64,000 bases of DNA from Nepenthes gracilis (Eukaryota; Streptophyta; Magnoliopsida; Caryophyllales; Nepenthaceae). The stretch is taken from positions 13,302,001-13,366,000 of the forward strand of contig BSYO01000025.1 in assembly GCA_033239525.1 (NCBI GenBank). The letters are read 5' to 3'. How positions within the stretch are numbered: the stretch's first letter is position 1; each line of letters opens with the position of its first letter. The position numbers and the translations under genes were made by a program. Positions 24,701-36,239 of this stretch are shown in pieces. The notes under the pieces were generated by a model. That model saw only the letters and a list, made by a program, of their open reading frames with translations, had not been told where the DNA came from and did not search any database.

Positions 24701-27700
24701 TGGAAAGACTGCAGAAGAGATACGGTGCCATTTAGACCCACATAGGTGATCCTCAACTTTGGAATTGAAATTGGACTCTCACAGCCAATTCCAATTTTTA
24801 TTGTTTGGCATCTATTGAAATTAAATTTCCAATTTTAATGTTCCAATTTCTTGGAATGGAAAATAATATGGGATAGCTCTTTATAATTTTTAAAGGAAAA
24901 GCAAAGAATTCCAATTCTAAGGTTGGGAATTGTCCATTGACTACATTATATGCAACCGAGCCAAAAGCTTTGTTCGTGCCTATACATCATCTAGGCCGGC
25001 CAGTTAGTTTTTTCAATTTTAATTTTTTAAAATTAATTTACATAAAAATATTACCAGAAACAATAAAATTAGGCATTTACAATTCATATGAATATAAAAA
25101 AAAAAAACTTTACAATTAAAATAAAATTCAGGCAGAATCTCGATAGATGGGCCTGTGCCCAAGTTAACCCGGCTTGCAATCATTTTTATTTTTATTTTTA
25201 TTTTTTTGAGAAAAATATATATTCGTATAAAAACATCACCTAAAGACGTTAACATCTATATTTACATCAAAAAAGATTGCCTAAAAACAGATAAAACGAA
25301 CATCAATGTAACAATTGTTACCTAAAAACCAAAAATTCAAATCATGTATATTTGTCAATATCAATCTTTTATAAACATCAATATTTGAAAAAAGAAACAT
25401 TGGGGATGGTCCAAGCATCATGCCCGAACTACAAATTTAATGGAAGGTCTTGCTTATGAAGAAATGAAATTTCCTTGTCTCCACAACCTGTAATTCTTTA
25501 AGTAATGGAAACAGTAGAATTCATTCTAACCAAATTTCAATTCTGCCACCCGAATGGATCCTAAGAGGATGACAATACCAACATCAGCTTGCTTATAAAG
25601 AAATAAAACTGAATAAATTTTATCATCAAAGATACTTGTCTTCATACAGTCCTGACCATAAAATTATTCAAAACCCAGAATGTCATGCCAAGCTCTAGAT
25701 CAGAGATTTAGATATTCTCAGAGTTACTTAAACTATGACAATCTTCATAAGACTTCTATGCAAACGGGCCGTTAGAAAGTGGCAACACAACGAAAACATG
25801 GGATTATTGGCACCATCATAAGAAGTAAAATAGAAAAAGTCACAAGTAATTCATAGAAGGGGTAACAATGCTCAAGATTAAAATGATTTATGTTGCTGCA
25901 CCACCAAAAAGAGATTAGATTTCCATAACTCCTTATTTAACAGCCTGCTAAATCTCGCAGAATGTTTTCTTCCTGATCAATCTCACATTTGGACATTAAT
26001 GACATGAAACATGCAAGATCAGCACATAAAAACAGCACCAGAAGAAATTTTCATGTGCACAAGAAATAATTGCGACCAGCATATCTAAACTGTTAACTAG
26101 ATACAATACAACAACACTTCTTATGGATCCAGGACTCATTCCAAGGTGAAATTTTCACATGTATAGATGCTTGAGAGAAAATGACATGATTAACGCCTTA
26201 AACAAGAAAGGCTATAGCATGCCTAACAGTAACCTTTGTCATATGCCTAACAATTAACTTCCATGTGTGTTTGCATATTGACATTTTGTCCTCACCCCCA
26301 CCACTATTGTTGTATATTGAATCACCCATCAAAAACAACATCATGCATTTTTATTTACAAAATTCAAAGAATTGTTGGTTTGTTGACCTATTTTGCCATA
26401 TATAGTTACATCCATATTCATTCACAACTCTATCACAAGTCAGCATGCAGATATATATATAAACATTCAAGTGACCAAACCATTCAGAGATCCCATTGTA
26501 TCCGCCATACTTATTAATTTATAAAGAAGCCACAATCCAATCCATCAACTAGTGTTTTTATTTCTATAAATGCCAACAAGTTTCCTCTATCATCAGCAGT
26601 GTTATCTGCAATTTTTTACAACTGAATTCCAATTGTACTAAACAGTAATTACATTTTTTAGCAGTGTGCGAATTTAACAGGAGCTTGTTTGGGTTGGTCT
26701 AATTGGAGCTTTGTAATTGGCTAATGACAAGAAATTCAACAATTACCGTGTTTGGCTGAGTTGAGCAAAAGGAAAAGAGTGTAACTTGATCATTGATGTG
26801 ACATTTGAAGTACACCACAATGTAATAGGAAAATCAACCTAGAGGTCACATGTCAATAATTCGATTGTAATTTATGAGAGAAATGGATAAGGAGAGACTC
26901 CAAAGAATGTGACAGAATTTATTCACTTTCACTAACAGACAAAATTTTCAATTCCATACAATCCCATCCCAAGAATTCAATTCCATGAAATCTCCACGAT
27001 TCCAGTGAAAAATACATGTCAAATGACCCCTCGAGGAATATCAAGGGCAGTAATGATTGGACTGACTTCCTGATCCTGATTATAAAAACAGCAGTGTGAT
27101 GAGAGCATTTATATGCACCATGCCACTTCCAGTCGTGTAATGAATACACTCAATTTAACCTAAAAGGTCAACATGATGCATACACTAACAAGAAAAAGAT
27201 AGGGAGACCCTATCAGCAATATCACCTGATTTGAACATAAATTTCTATTAATAAAATGTTTGTTAAATAAATTTGAAAAGCATATTTAATAGATATAATT
27301 CTTAAAATTCAAATTAATATATTTGCTTTTCTTACCAAGCAAAAAAAAAAACCAAATCACATCGGGAAAAAAAATGTTCACAAATCCAGAATATGTTACA
27401 ATAAAATATCTTAAGATTTAAATAGGGAAGAAAAAGAAGTTCTCAAAACAAGATATTCATCAAAATAGACAAAGTAAATGACACTTCACCGTAGTCAATT
27501 AGGACAATAATCATCCTACAATAGATGCGCAAAAGACAAATATAAAAATCAAATAAGTGATAAATCTAACAAAATCAATATTCATCAATTCATCAAAGGT
27601 CTATTGAAGCATTTAATTCCAGAGTATCATATGCAAAAACACAATGCTTCATGCTCTTTATAGGAGGAGAACTCAGAACCATGACAGATCATTTCTTGGA

Positions 27701-29860
27701 AGTTTGACGTGTTCTGAGGTAAATAGAAAATTTTAGAAAGAACATGGCAGTCTTTAGCTTCCTAGAACAGAATTAAATGATATTTTGCCACATTTTGTAT
27801 CTACTTCTCATTAGAAAATAGTACTAACACAAAACCTTATGAACACTGAAAATGAAAATCCGAGAGACATTTCTATTCTTTCATCAAAAAAGAAATAGCT
27901 ATTCACAAGTTTGATCATAAAATCATTAAATAAATTGGGAGAAGTTCATAGTCCTACTTAAATTACCAAAAGCTCCCTTCTAGCAATAAGGATTCTAGAA
28001 CTACGGCAAAATTGAAACCATTTTTTCTTCCTGTTTCCCCATCCCCATCAATTTCAACTTGGAAGTAAAGTCTCTGTAAAAATGATTGGAAGAGAAACCT
28101 TGTCACAGAAAATGAAGACCCTGCTGCAAGCGAATTAATAGAAGAAATAACAGGTTGTAGTATAGAAAATGTCAAATTGATAACTAAAGATTCCAATTTC
28201 AGTTATAGATATTCAAGTTGCAATTGCATTAGGGGACAGGACAACATAAAGTGGGAAGATGTGAACACGGGGCACGTGGAATTCATGATAGGGGAAAATA
28301 TAACATTAACAATCTACCACTGCATTATAGGGTATTGAATGGAAGAAAAAGCTACTGTTGAGTTCCATTGCATGGAAGAAGACTAACAGTCTGGAAAATC
28401 CGAAATATTTCTAATCATTTGGGATTTACAATTGTAGAGTAGGAGCTAATAGAACAGTGCAAGGAATTAAAAAATAATGATAGCTTATAGGTGAATTGGC
28501 AAAAAATAAGAAGTCGAGTACCTCACCAGCCAACACAAACATGCTCTGATCAATCAGAATTTCAAGATAATTCAGTTGCACGTACAAAGCTGCTGACAAA
28601 TCTCCATTGTTGTTGGACTATGTAAATAGTTACATGTAGGGGAAGTTAATTTCACCGTGTTAACTCATATTAAAGGATTTGCAACATACAAGCCACCGCA
28701 TGCCGCTTGCTAAAATGGACAAGAGGTTCAAGGGAAGTGATAACACAATGGAGAGCATGGAGAAGGCATCAGGTAAGTTCGCCTTATCTGCCCGTGCCTT
28801 GAAGCAATTATACCCATTCACCATCCCTACTAGGAAATGATTTCCGGATCACAGTTCTCGCCTAGCAATAATAACAACAAAGCCTTATGATCCATTAGTT
28901 AGGGTTCTCACCTAGCAGGGAATCCCAAAAGCCAGCCTCATCCCATTTAACTGACACCCCCAGACTTCTTGACTGACTTTGACAATGAAATGTAAAAATA
29001 AGGGAACAAGATGTCCAAGCAAAGCTAACACATAATTCGTCATCAATCAAGTGCATTTAATATGTTTGTAAATAGACACCTCCTTGTTTGATCTATTTTC
29101 CACTAACCATGGCAATGCCACGTGGCCTAACTTACTCCATGTCTGGTCTATTCCCAGCTTCCATTTGGGAATCGAGAGAGTGGATTAAGGGGGAAATGCC
29201 AATCGCTATTGAGGATGATGCGAAGCAAAGTACCAATTCTCAGGTCCCATTTTGGAGAGTTTTAGCAAGTATAACATGGCTAATAAAAGCTACAAACAGG
29301 CTAAACATACTTTTTTTCCCGGCCTGCTAATAAAAGACCCTCAAAACAACTTCAAAAGGTCCAGACGTACCATTTTTCTCGCAGCGTACCACAGTGCGAC
29401 TCACTTTAATATGAAACTGACTACACAAAACAGTTCAGGTTCTTCACATTCACTAACAGAGCGAATCCACTACAGAATACTCAAATTGAAAAAATGAGAT
29501 ACAATAGGAGCTGATGCATCTTCACAGATCAACAAAATCTCGTTCACATTTCTCATATGAACCCATTCTGTTTATTACATGGACTCCAGAAATTCACTAC
29601 GCAACCACGACACAGTAATATTTCACTAAGCTAAACCAAATAATGCACTCAACAAACTAATTAATAAAAAAAAGCTAGAACCATTTATAATAACATGGGA
29701 TCAAAGGAGAACAAATCATCATATTATCATGATCCACTTTGTTTTCTCTGTAATGAAATGATGGATTACGAAAATGATTCAAAGACAGAGACGAAAATGC
29801 AGCCGGCCCTAACCCTAACAATGAGAGAAATAGTTAGAGAAGATCTTGTAGAAATACCAT
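21716..29860 (-). CDS. TDBD-domain (TPL-binding domain, jasmonate signalling type) protein, five exons
   Basis: A plant nuclear protein family of poorly known function. Coding exons on the - strand: 29860-29858 (ATG only), 24708-23467, 23019-22951, 22868-22670, 21798-21716, giving about 531 residues. The N-terminus, SFQGKGFWMSKDAG after the initiator, and EPKRPHQWF are as I recall them for this family. Residues about 165-311 form an imperfect repeat around (I/S)SMG. The C-terminus holds the TDBD: FPSNVRSLLSTGILDGVPVK, then GYLCGCQLC and ERHAGCKTKHP, a Cys/His set of C-x-C-x2-C and H-x3-C form, followed by ELRSTPQNMLFD. It ends in a Ser run. All junctions are GT-AG and in frame. The single-ATG exon is inferred: the large exon begins after TTCTGCAG with no Met of its own at the family start, and ATG followed by GTATTT stands at 29860. 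An upstream in-frame Met at 24756 is the weaker alternative. Confidence 0.9.
24709..29857 (-). other. Intron 1 of the TDBD gene, 5.1 kb, no gene inside
   Basis: No coding sequence with recognisable homology on either strand. The part just upstream of the large exon (24770-24930) holds words such as CCAATTCCAATTTT and GGAATTCCAATTC, and a similar set recurs at about 26900-27010 (CAATTCCAT, GAATTCAATTCCATG). These look like relics of small inverted-repeat elements, but I could not define their ends. Confidence 0.5.
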
Positions 29861-30120
29861 TGATGTCAAGATGACCACGCTATGATCCGTCTGAGTTATG
29901 CTATCGGTGATCGAAGGATGCCGTCCGTATACCGGCGGAGTGTACCGGCCGTGAGATCTAAGAGAGATTTTGAGAGAGAGAACTACTCCGGGTTTTCTGT
30001 GGGGAGAAAGAAACGTGTATGTAGTGGCCTACACGATCGCTATTTGTGGACTCATCGTCAACCGTCCACTCCGATGGAATAGAATTCGATCTTACACCGT
30101 CTGATCTTTGAGAACCATCG
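29861..30120 (-). promoter_or_regulatory. Probable 5' UTR and promoter of the TDBD gene
   Basis: On the - strand this GC-richer stretch precedes the proposed start codon and contrasts with the AT-rich DNA beyond 30170. It contains CT/GA-rich leader-like sequence (AGAGAGAGAA read on +, 29974-29983). No clear TATA box was found. The transcript start is not determined. Confidence 0.35.
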
Positions 30121-30149
30121 ACCTTTTGAACTTGTTCATCTCTCAATGA

Positions 30150-30639
30150 GGTAAGAGGTTAATTTTCGGTACCCAAAATTATTTTAAAAAAACTTTAAAA
30201 ATATATATTAAAATTAATTATTTTAAAAATATTAAATTAAAATTATTTTTTTAAAAAAATAATTAATTAAAATAAAAAAAAATGAGTCTATGAATTATTT
30301 TGAAAAATAGAGTCCTTCTTTACCTGTTCTAATCTCAATATTTTAAAACATAAAATTATTTAATATAATTTTTTTATAACATTAATATATATTAAATATA
30401 AAATTTAGATATGAATAATTTTTTTAAAAAATTATTTTATAATTTCTCATAGCATTTTTTGCCCGAAAAATCAACCCAATATAGACCTTCCATAGCTTCA
30501 CATTTTGTAGAAATAGAGAGGCTCGTTTTTCATATTTTAAATGTATATTTTAAAATAGATATTTATAATTAATTATTTTAAAAATAATTAAATTAAAATT
30601 ATTTATTTAAAAATAGATGATTAATATTAAAATATATAT
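30150..30639. other. AT-rich spacer left of element 1
   Basis: Long A/T tracts with repeated AAATTAAAATTATTT-like words. No gene is seen. The last five bases before element 1 (30635-30639, TATAT) could be one half of its target duplication. Confidence 0.6.
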
Positions 30640-31541
30640 TGTTATGTCCTAAATCCATAGTTATCGTACGAATTAGAGAGTTTTCGAATTCATCGTCGTC
30701 CGAATAGGATCACGAGTGGGGTTCAGTCTTCGTTACTGTTAACCTAGAACCTGTACAATATAAATTACAAAAAAGATGTCAGAGGTCAGCGAAATTTCTC
30801 CCACCGAAAACACTCCAACGTTCAAATCAGTGACTTCCCGGAATGAACGGAAAGGGACGCATGCTTAGATGTGCACGAAAATATGTTGAGTGTGCGTGGG
30901 AATGTGTGGATGCAAGAGTATATGACTCGATAAGCATTTTATGGGAGGTCTGGCTCCCTGAATGCACCGCAAAAGGTTGCTCACTTTTGTAGCCTGAGAA
31001 GGGCTGTGGAAGATTAGTTAGGACGCGAGTATGAGAGTAAGAGCGCAAGTAGCCCGTGTCTCAATATCCATAATCCAATTGGTGATCAGAAATCAGACCC
31101 CCCTCCCTGTAGAAGGAGGAAAAATTTATAGGCTACATAATGTGGAGCTTTGGGCTCGAGAATCCTTCCTGCAAGGATTCATCGGTCGTTGATCGCTGGC
31201 AGCAGCCGGTGGTATCAATTGTTGCCTTATAGTGGTGGGAAGACTGTCGTACATCACTAACCACGCTTGGTCTGCTTCTCGCGTGAGGATTGGTTGGCCA
31301 GTTACAATGAGCAACGCGAGCCATGGCTGGCAGAGTTGACCTTCCTTTCGTTGGCTTGCCTCCTCTGCCCTACGCCAGCCACCTGTAGCCGCATTAATGA
31401 ATTGTAAAAAGCACTAATTGGTCGTGGGTATTGGGCTGCCACGTAGGCCGTTTCGAGTTTTGGGCCGCGCTGGTTATCTGAGCCGCTGCTACTTAAGTTG
31501 GGCCTTGCAATTCTCGAGCTTCACGGATATTGTCCCCAACA
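30640..31541 (-). repeat. Left (3') LTR of element 1
   Basis: Begins TGTTATGTCC and ends CCCCAACA on +, i.e. TGTTGGGG...CATAACA on -. The matching right copy shares AATA(G/A)GATCACGAGTGGG, AAACACTCCAACG and many later words in order. The word CACTCCAACGTTCAA is the reverse complement of the TTGAGCGTTGGAGTG motif frequent in Tat LTRs. Confidence 0.88.
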
Positions 31542-32880
31542 CAAGCCCCCATGGCCTGAACCGACTTATAGTCGAGGCCTAACATATCCATCGCGGGTCC
31601 AGTTAACTACCGCGCATTCTTCCTTGAGATGCGCTAGATCTTGTCTTCATCTGGCGTCGTGCCTTCCCTAGACGATCACATGGGCTTTTTAGATGCCGCA
31701 GAGATTCAGTGCTCCGAATGGACGGATTCGCATGCCAGAATTTGTTTCAACATTGAAGGCTTTCCTGTTTTGTAAACAACGGCCATCATGCGGCGTGCTC
31801 TGCTGGGTGCGGATAGGGCGCTAGCTCGCCTTATAAATAGGGGAGCCCCGACTGGATAGATCCATGCCTTAACCAATTCTTGGAGGAGTGATTCGAAGCC
31901 CTTGGCTTATCCCGCTCCCAGCGGGAGTCCACAAATGAATTGGATAGACTTGCTGGAGATCCGGAGCTTCTGTTGAAGGCTGTCTTCACACCTCGATCAT
32001 AGGCACTTCCTCATACTAATGAGGGTAGCTTAGCCACTCTACCGCCATTATATGCCTTCCTCGCTGCCAGCATGACCTCCAGTGTGCGGGAGGGTTCTTG
32101 CGGAGCTATAACGGGACACTTTATCCTCGGGATAGCGCATTATTGACGGCCTCGACTGCATCCGGTGGATCATGCATGCCATCCGGAGAGGAGGTGGAAA
32201 GTGGAGTCCTTGTAGGGGGAGTGCGGGCTAGCCACGTCCCCGCTAGAACTGCTGCTATGGGTGCTGGTTCTACCGCCGCTGCGGTTAACATTGGGTGAAC
32301 CTTCAACATCTAGCCAACACCGGCGGCTCTAATGCTTGGGCAGATCAAGGTTTTGGTGATGGAACTAGAGAGAGATGATATAGACCTCATTCCCTGATAA
32401 GGCTTCAAGCATCCGGAGCCACTATTTTGGGTTTTATGCTTCGTGTTGTATCTTTTTCTTTTTTGCACTTTCGCTGTCGCAAGCTTTGTATTTGTAAAGG
32501 AACCTCAATCAATAGAAGCAGTAGCCATTGCCTTTATCATTCTTTCTCGTCGCATGAACCTTCTTCTTTTCATCGCTTAGCGCATTATATCTCAAGGGCA
32601 GTTGGACCCCGTCGACGTCGTACGCGCCAACCTGTGCGTTTGAACATTCCCAGTTGCCTGTGGCCTGTTCCACTGGCACCGGTCCTGATGGTCAGAATCC
32701 CTGCATTAAATGCAAGTGTGACAGTTAGAATTTCGGCAAGCGGCTGAGGCAACAGTTGGGAATTAGCTTGACAAAGGTCATGATTGGTTGTTGCTTAGGA
32801 CCAGCGATGCCTTTGCCAAACGAGCGCATGTCCTGGCCATCAGGCAAAACACCGATGGAATTTCCTGCGTGATGGCACCC
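31542..32880. other. Element 1 region between 3' LTR and opposite-strand ORF
   Basis: Contains the purine tract next to the LTR (CAAGCCCCCATGG on +, 31542-31554), then about 1.3 kb of moderately GC-rich sequence. On + it could be the former upstream region of the opposite-strand ORF. No domain was recognised; the frames seen here have no conserved motif. Confidence 0.5.
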
Positions 32881-32887
32881 GGCTGCC

Positions 32888-32895
32888 TATTTAAG
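32888..32895 (+). promoter_or_regulatory. TATA-like box ahead of the opposite-strand ORF of element 1
   Basis: CTATTTAAGC stands about 75 bp before the ATG at 32969, within a GC-richer stretch, the normal distance for a plant TATA box plus a short leader. It would drive transcription opposite to gag-pol. Confidence 0.45.
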
Positions 32896-32968
32896 CAATG
32901 CCTTAACGAATTCCTTTCTTCGCGCTTCCTTGCACTGAGAGCCTCCGATATTTCCTTGAGAGAAAGAG

Positions 32969-33771
32969 ATGGCAAAGAAGAAGAGTTCTCCCTCCTCTTC
33001 CCGAGTTTCTCGTACAGTTCTCCACGGGGTAAACAATACTGGGTCGGTCTTGACGGCGAGTGCCATTGCCGCATTTATAGTGGACTACGGGATCCCCAAT
33101 GATATGGCCTACCGTGCTCCTAGCTTGACTGGTAGGGCCAATGCCCCTCCAGAGGGTTTTATCTCCGTTTACGAGCACCATCTGAAGGGAGGGTTTCGCT
33201 ACTCCATGCCATGCGATCTGTATGTACTTATTGAGGCACTAGGTGTCCCTATTGCAAGGCTCTACCCTAATGTTGTTTGCTATTTGGTTACTTTGTGCAT
33301 TTTTGCCCATTTTCAGTCTTACGTGTTCAATGCAAATACGGCAAAGGTAATCTTTCGCTCTATGAAGTCTGAGGATTGGATCTCGATGTCTCCTCGAACT
33401 GGTTTTCATTTTTGGAGGACCAATCCAGACTCGGTGAAAAATGAAAGAACCATTTTTTCTTCTTGCAGGAACCCTCAGATTCGATACTCTCCCGCGAGTG
33501 GGGTCCAATCTCGAGCCTCTTTCGTGGGGACGTGGACACCGAGGAGGTGAGTGAGGTGGCTAAGCTAGTCGCTGTCATCCACTCGGAGATGAAGACATTT
33601 TCTATCCAAGGCTATTACTTGACCTCCCATGCCTTTTCCACCACCAAGTGGGGTTCGGAATCTGGCCGGACAACCGCTAGCCCAAAGAAGAAGAGGCCTG
33701 GGGCCATCATGCTCCAGGAGCCATCAGGGGAAGACGCAGGGGAGAGTTGCTCGCTGCTGGAGACTTCTTAA
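32969..33771 (+). pseudogene. Element 1 opposite-strand ORF: putative gypsy-type transposon (Transposase_28-like) protein
   Basis: An open frame of 193 codons starts MAKKKSSPSSS and runs to 33550. It contains APPEGFISVYEHHLKGGFRY, LGVPIARLYPN and YLVTLCIFAHF, the pattern of the plant 'putative gypsy type transposon' domain. After about 33460 the likely coding frame shifts: another frame continues to 33771 with SREWGPISSLF and EVSEVAKLVAVI. TTCTTGCAG at 33460-33468 looks like a splice acceptor at that point, but the nearest GT donor would leave an intron of only 35 bp. The ORF lies between integrase and the 3' LTR and reads against gag-pol. The same domain occurs in the two other elements of the window. 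Its function is unknown. Confidence 0.75.
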
Positions 33772-33829
33772 GTCCCGCTTCGACTCTGTAGCAAAGATTA
33801 AAGGGCATCTCCCTCATCGGTTCCTGCGG

Positions 33830-34470
33830 GGTCGTACAATATGACCAAAGCACGGAAGGCAACTCGTCAACCCATGAGCCCCCTGCGTCTTCCAGTTTGG
33901 TCTTCAGCCCGTGTAACAGTGTGCGGTTGGTGACTTCGACTTGCCCATTTGCCTAAGGGTACGCCACAGATGTATGGATCAGCCTAATGTGCAAGCTTGC
34001 ATTGTAGTTTGTGAATCATTTGTCGATAAATTGGGTTCTGTTGTCAATTGTAACCTCGAGAATCCCAAAATGGTAAATGATGTTCAGGAAAAGGAACTCT
34101 ATTGCGTTTTACTCGGTGATTCGTGCCAGAGGAACTACTTCTACCCACTTGGTGAGGTAGTTAATACCGATGATAAGAAACTTCCTCTGTCCGAAGGCCA
34201 AGGGCATAAGTCCAAGGATATCGAGCCCCTATTATGTGAACGGCCATGGGGACTGAAAACTGTGCAGCTTTGTGTGAGGCAGATGAGCATGGACCCATGA
34301 ACCTAGCATCTTTCACACTTCTTCACAAATTCTAAGGCGTCCCGCTTCATCATGGGCCAAAAAAGACGTTATCGCATAATCTTGAATGCGATGTTTTTTC
34401 CTCCGACATGCAAGCCGCATATGTCAAGGTGGACTTCACTTAACACGTACTCAACTTCCTTAGGAGTTAG
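33830..34470 (-). pseudogene. Element 1 integrase, broken
   Basis: On the - strand the zinc-binding part (about 34460-34250) shows H-x3-C/H spacing followed by WPMMKRDALEFVKKCERC. The core shows YLTKWVEVVP (about 34170) and, near 33960-33920, an NGQVEVTNRT-like stretch in decayed form, which marks the end of the integrase core in this lineage. In-frame stops and shifts separate these parts. Open frames on the + strand over the same bases are shadows. Confidence 0.75.
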
Positions 34471-34739
34471 ACACTTTAGGCACGGAGTGGAATACTCCCG
34501 CCGGTATAGCCTACCATTAATGATTACGTACTAGCCTGCTGTCTTTTTTATCTGCGTGGCCTCGTTGGTGTCCGTAGGTAACGTTCCATCCGTCGGATAC
34601 TCGTGGTATGGGGTCATCCAATTGTCGCCCTCGTTGACCTACAGCACTTCCTGGTCCGGACCGTCCACACTTGGTGCGGCCAGGATTTCCCACATGCTCC
34701 TAGCGTACTACTCCGGAGATCCTACGGCTGCATCCCTCG

Positions 34740-36167
34740 CCAACTGATCAGCTTTTCAATTTTTGGCTCTAGGGATGTGTTTGATGTCAAAGCTTTCGAA
34801 CACCTGGATCTGGGCTTTTGCTTTTCGTCAGGTATTTTGCGAGATGAGGGTTTAATGTAACGTCCCCAGGCACCCGCTTGTAGATATTGTTCCTTTTGGG
34901 CCCAACCCGCACGATTTTATTTCTGTCGGGCCCACGGCCCCCAAAACGCCTTTACAAGGGAGAGATATCCACACCTTTATAAGGCACGCTTCGTTTTCCC
35001 CTCCGATCCGATGTGGGACTCTACAATCCACCCCGCTTGGGAGCCCAGCGTCCTCGCTGGCACACCGAACCCGGGCCCAGTCTCTACCATTTATAACATC
35101 CCCAAGCATCTGCTTGTAGATATTGTCTGCTTTAGACCCAACCCACACTATTTTATTCCTGACAGACGGCTCCACTATCCACAAAATGCATCCACAAGGG
35201 AGAGGTATCCATGCCCTTATGAAGCACGCCCTTATGAGGCACGCTTCATTCCCCCCTCCAATCCGATGTGGGACTCTACATTTAATGCTTCAAAGGCTCC
35301 TTCGATCTGATTGACCACTAGTTTCGAGTCGCTGCGCACGACCAACGACTTTGCATAGCACTCCTTTGCCGGACGAAGTCCCGCAAGAAGAGCTTCGTAC
35401 TCTGCCATGTTATTGGTTGCAGGGAAAGTCATCGTGATGGATTACTTGATCTCTGTCCCATCCGAAGTTCTAAGTACGACTCCGACTCCGCTGCCTACTC
35501 GGGTAGATGATTTGTCAACATTCAAGATCTACACGAGAACGTCTGGTGCGTCCAAGCTCTTCGGGTAGCTCAGGGCCTCCAGAGTTAAGGTCGCCACCTC
35601 AACTATGAAGTTCGCCAACGTTTGGCCTTTGAGCGCCGGCTGTGGTCGAAACTTCACGTCAAACTCACCCAACTCTATGGCCCACTTGACCAGCCGCTCA
35701 GAGTTCTCTGGCTCCTGGAGTATTGATTTCAGGGGTTAATTCGTCAGAACGATGATCCGGTGCGCCTGGAAGTAGAGCCTCAACTTTCGCGCGAAATAGA
35801 TAAGGGTTAGTGCAATCCTCTCCGCATGCAGGTATAAAGTCTCCATGTCCGTCAACACCCTACTTATGTAATATACTAGTTTCTACGTGCCCTCGTGCTC
35901 TCTAACGAGTACTAAGCTGAGTGCCGTATCTAACATGGCCATGTAGAGGTTCAAGTTCTCGCCTATGGTTGGTGAGCTCAAGAGAGGTGGACTAATAAGG
36001 TACGGCTTTAGCTCTTGAAATGCTTCATCGCACTCATCTGTCCACCAGAATCCAAATGCTTTCATTCTTCTAAGCACCTTAAAAAAGGGCAGGTACTTCT
36101 CCATGAACTTGGCTAGGAACCGCGATAGGGCTGCCTGCCACCCAGTGAGTTTCTGAACTTCCTTCAC
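34740..36167 (-). pseudogene. Element 1 RNase H region (two domains), interrupted by a TRIM
   Basis: Going down the - strand: the end of RT and connection (36167-35883, KEVQKLTGWQAALSRFL and FWWTDECDEAFQELK), a decayed first RNase H, then a second RNase H with NNMAEYEALLAGLRPAKEC and RSDSKLVVNQIEGAFEALN (35432-35290). That domain is cut by a small TRIM element and resumes behind it at about 34850 with FDIKHIPRAKN and KADQLARDAA (to 34740). Two RNase H domains in a row fit the Tat lineage. Stops are present. Confidence 0.8.
34856..35280 (-). mobile_element. TRIM element nested in element 1, with perfect TSD
   Basis: Two short direct repeats, 34856-35025 (170 bp) and 35092-35280 (189 bp), share (G/A)C(G/A)TCCCCA(A/G)GCA, CTTGTAGATATTGT, AAGGGAGAG(A/G)TATCCA and GATGTGGGACTCTACA. 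They enclose only 66 bp. On the - strand the internal part starts right behind one repeat with TGGTAGAGACTGG, a decayed form of the Met-tRNA PBS TGGTATCAGAG. The element is bordered by TTTAA on both sides (34851-34855 and 35281-35285). It matches, from memory, a TRIM family with TGTAACG...GGGACTC ends widespread in plants. It has no coding capacity. It sits inside the second RNase H domain, so it came after element 1. Confidence 0.9.
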
Positions 36168-36239
36168 GATCTAAGGAGGGCTCATATTAAGGATGGCTCT
36201 GATTTTCTCCGGTTTTGATTCTATGCCACGTTGGGATAC

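Noticed and set aside
24709..24756. Met at 24756 as the start of the TDBD protein (longer open frame of 432 codons)
   Set aside because: The 16 residues before SFQGKGFW do not look like the family, and TTCTGCAG before SFQ is a good splice acceptor. I prefer the split start codon, but cDNA is needed to decide.
32427..32747. + strand frame of 106 codons in element 1
   Set aside because: No motif, and in front of the TATA-like box of the opposite-strand ORF. Probably chance in GC-richer DNA.
33434..33468. Intron in the opposite-strand ORF of element 1
   Set aside because: The acceptor-like TTCTTGCAG is good, but the only close donor leaves 35 bp, too short for a plant intron. A frameshift is as likely.
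33941..34300. + strand frame of 119 codons
   Set aside because: Shadow of the broken integrase on the - strand, whose motifs are recognisable.
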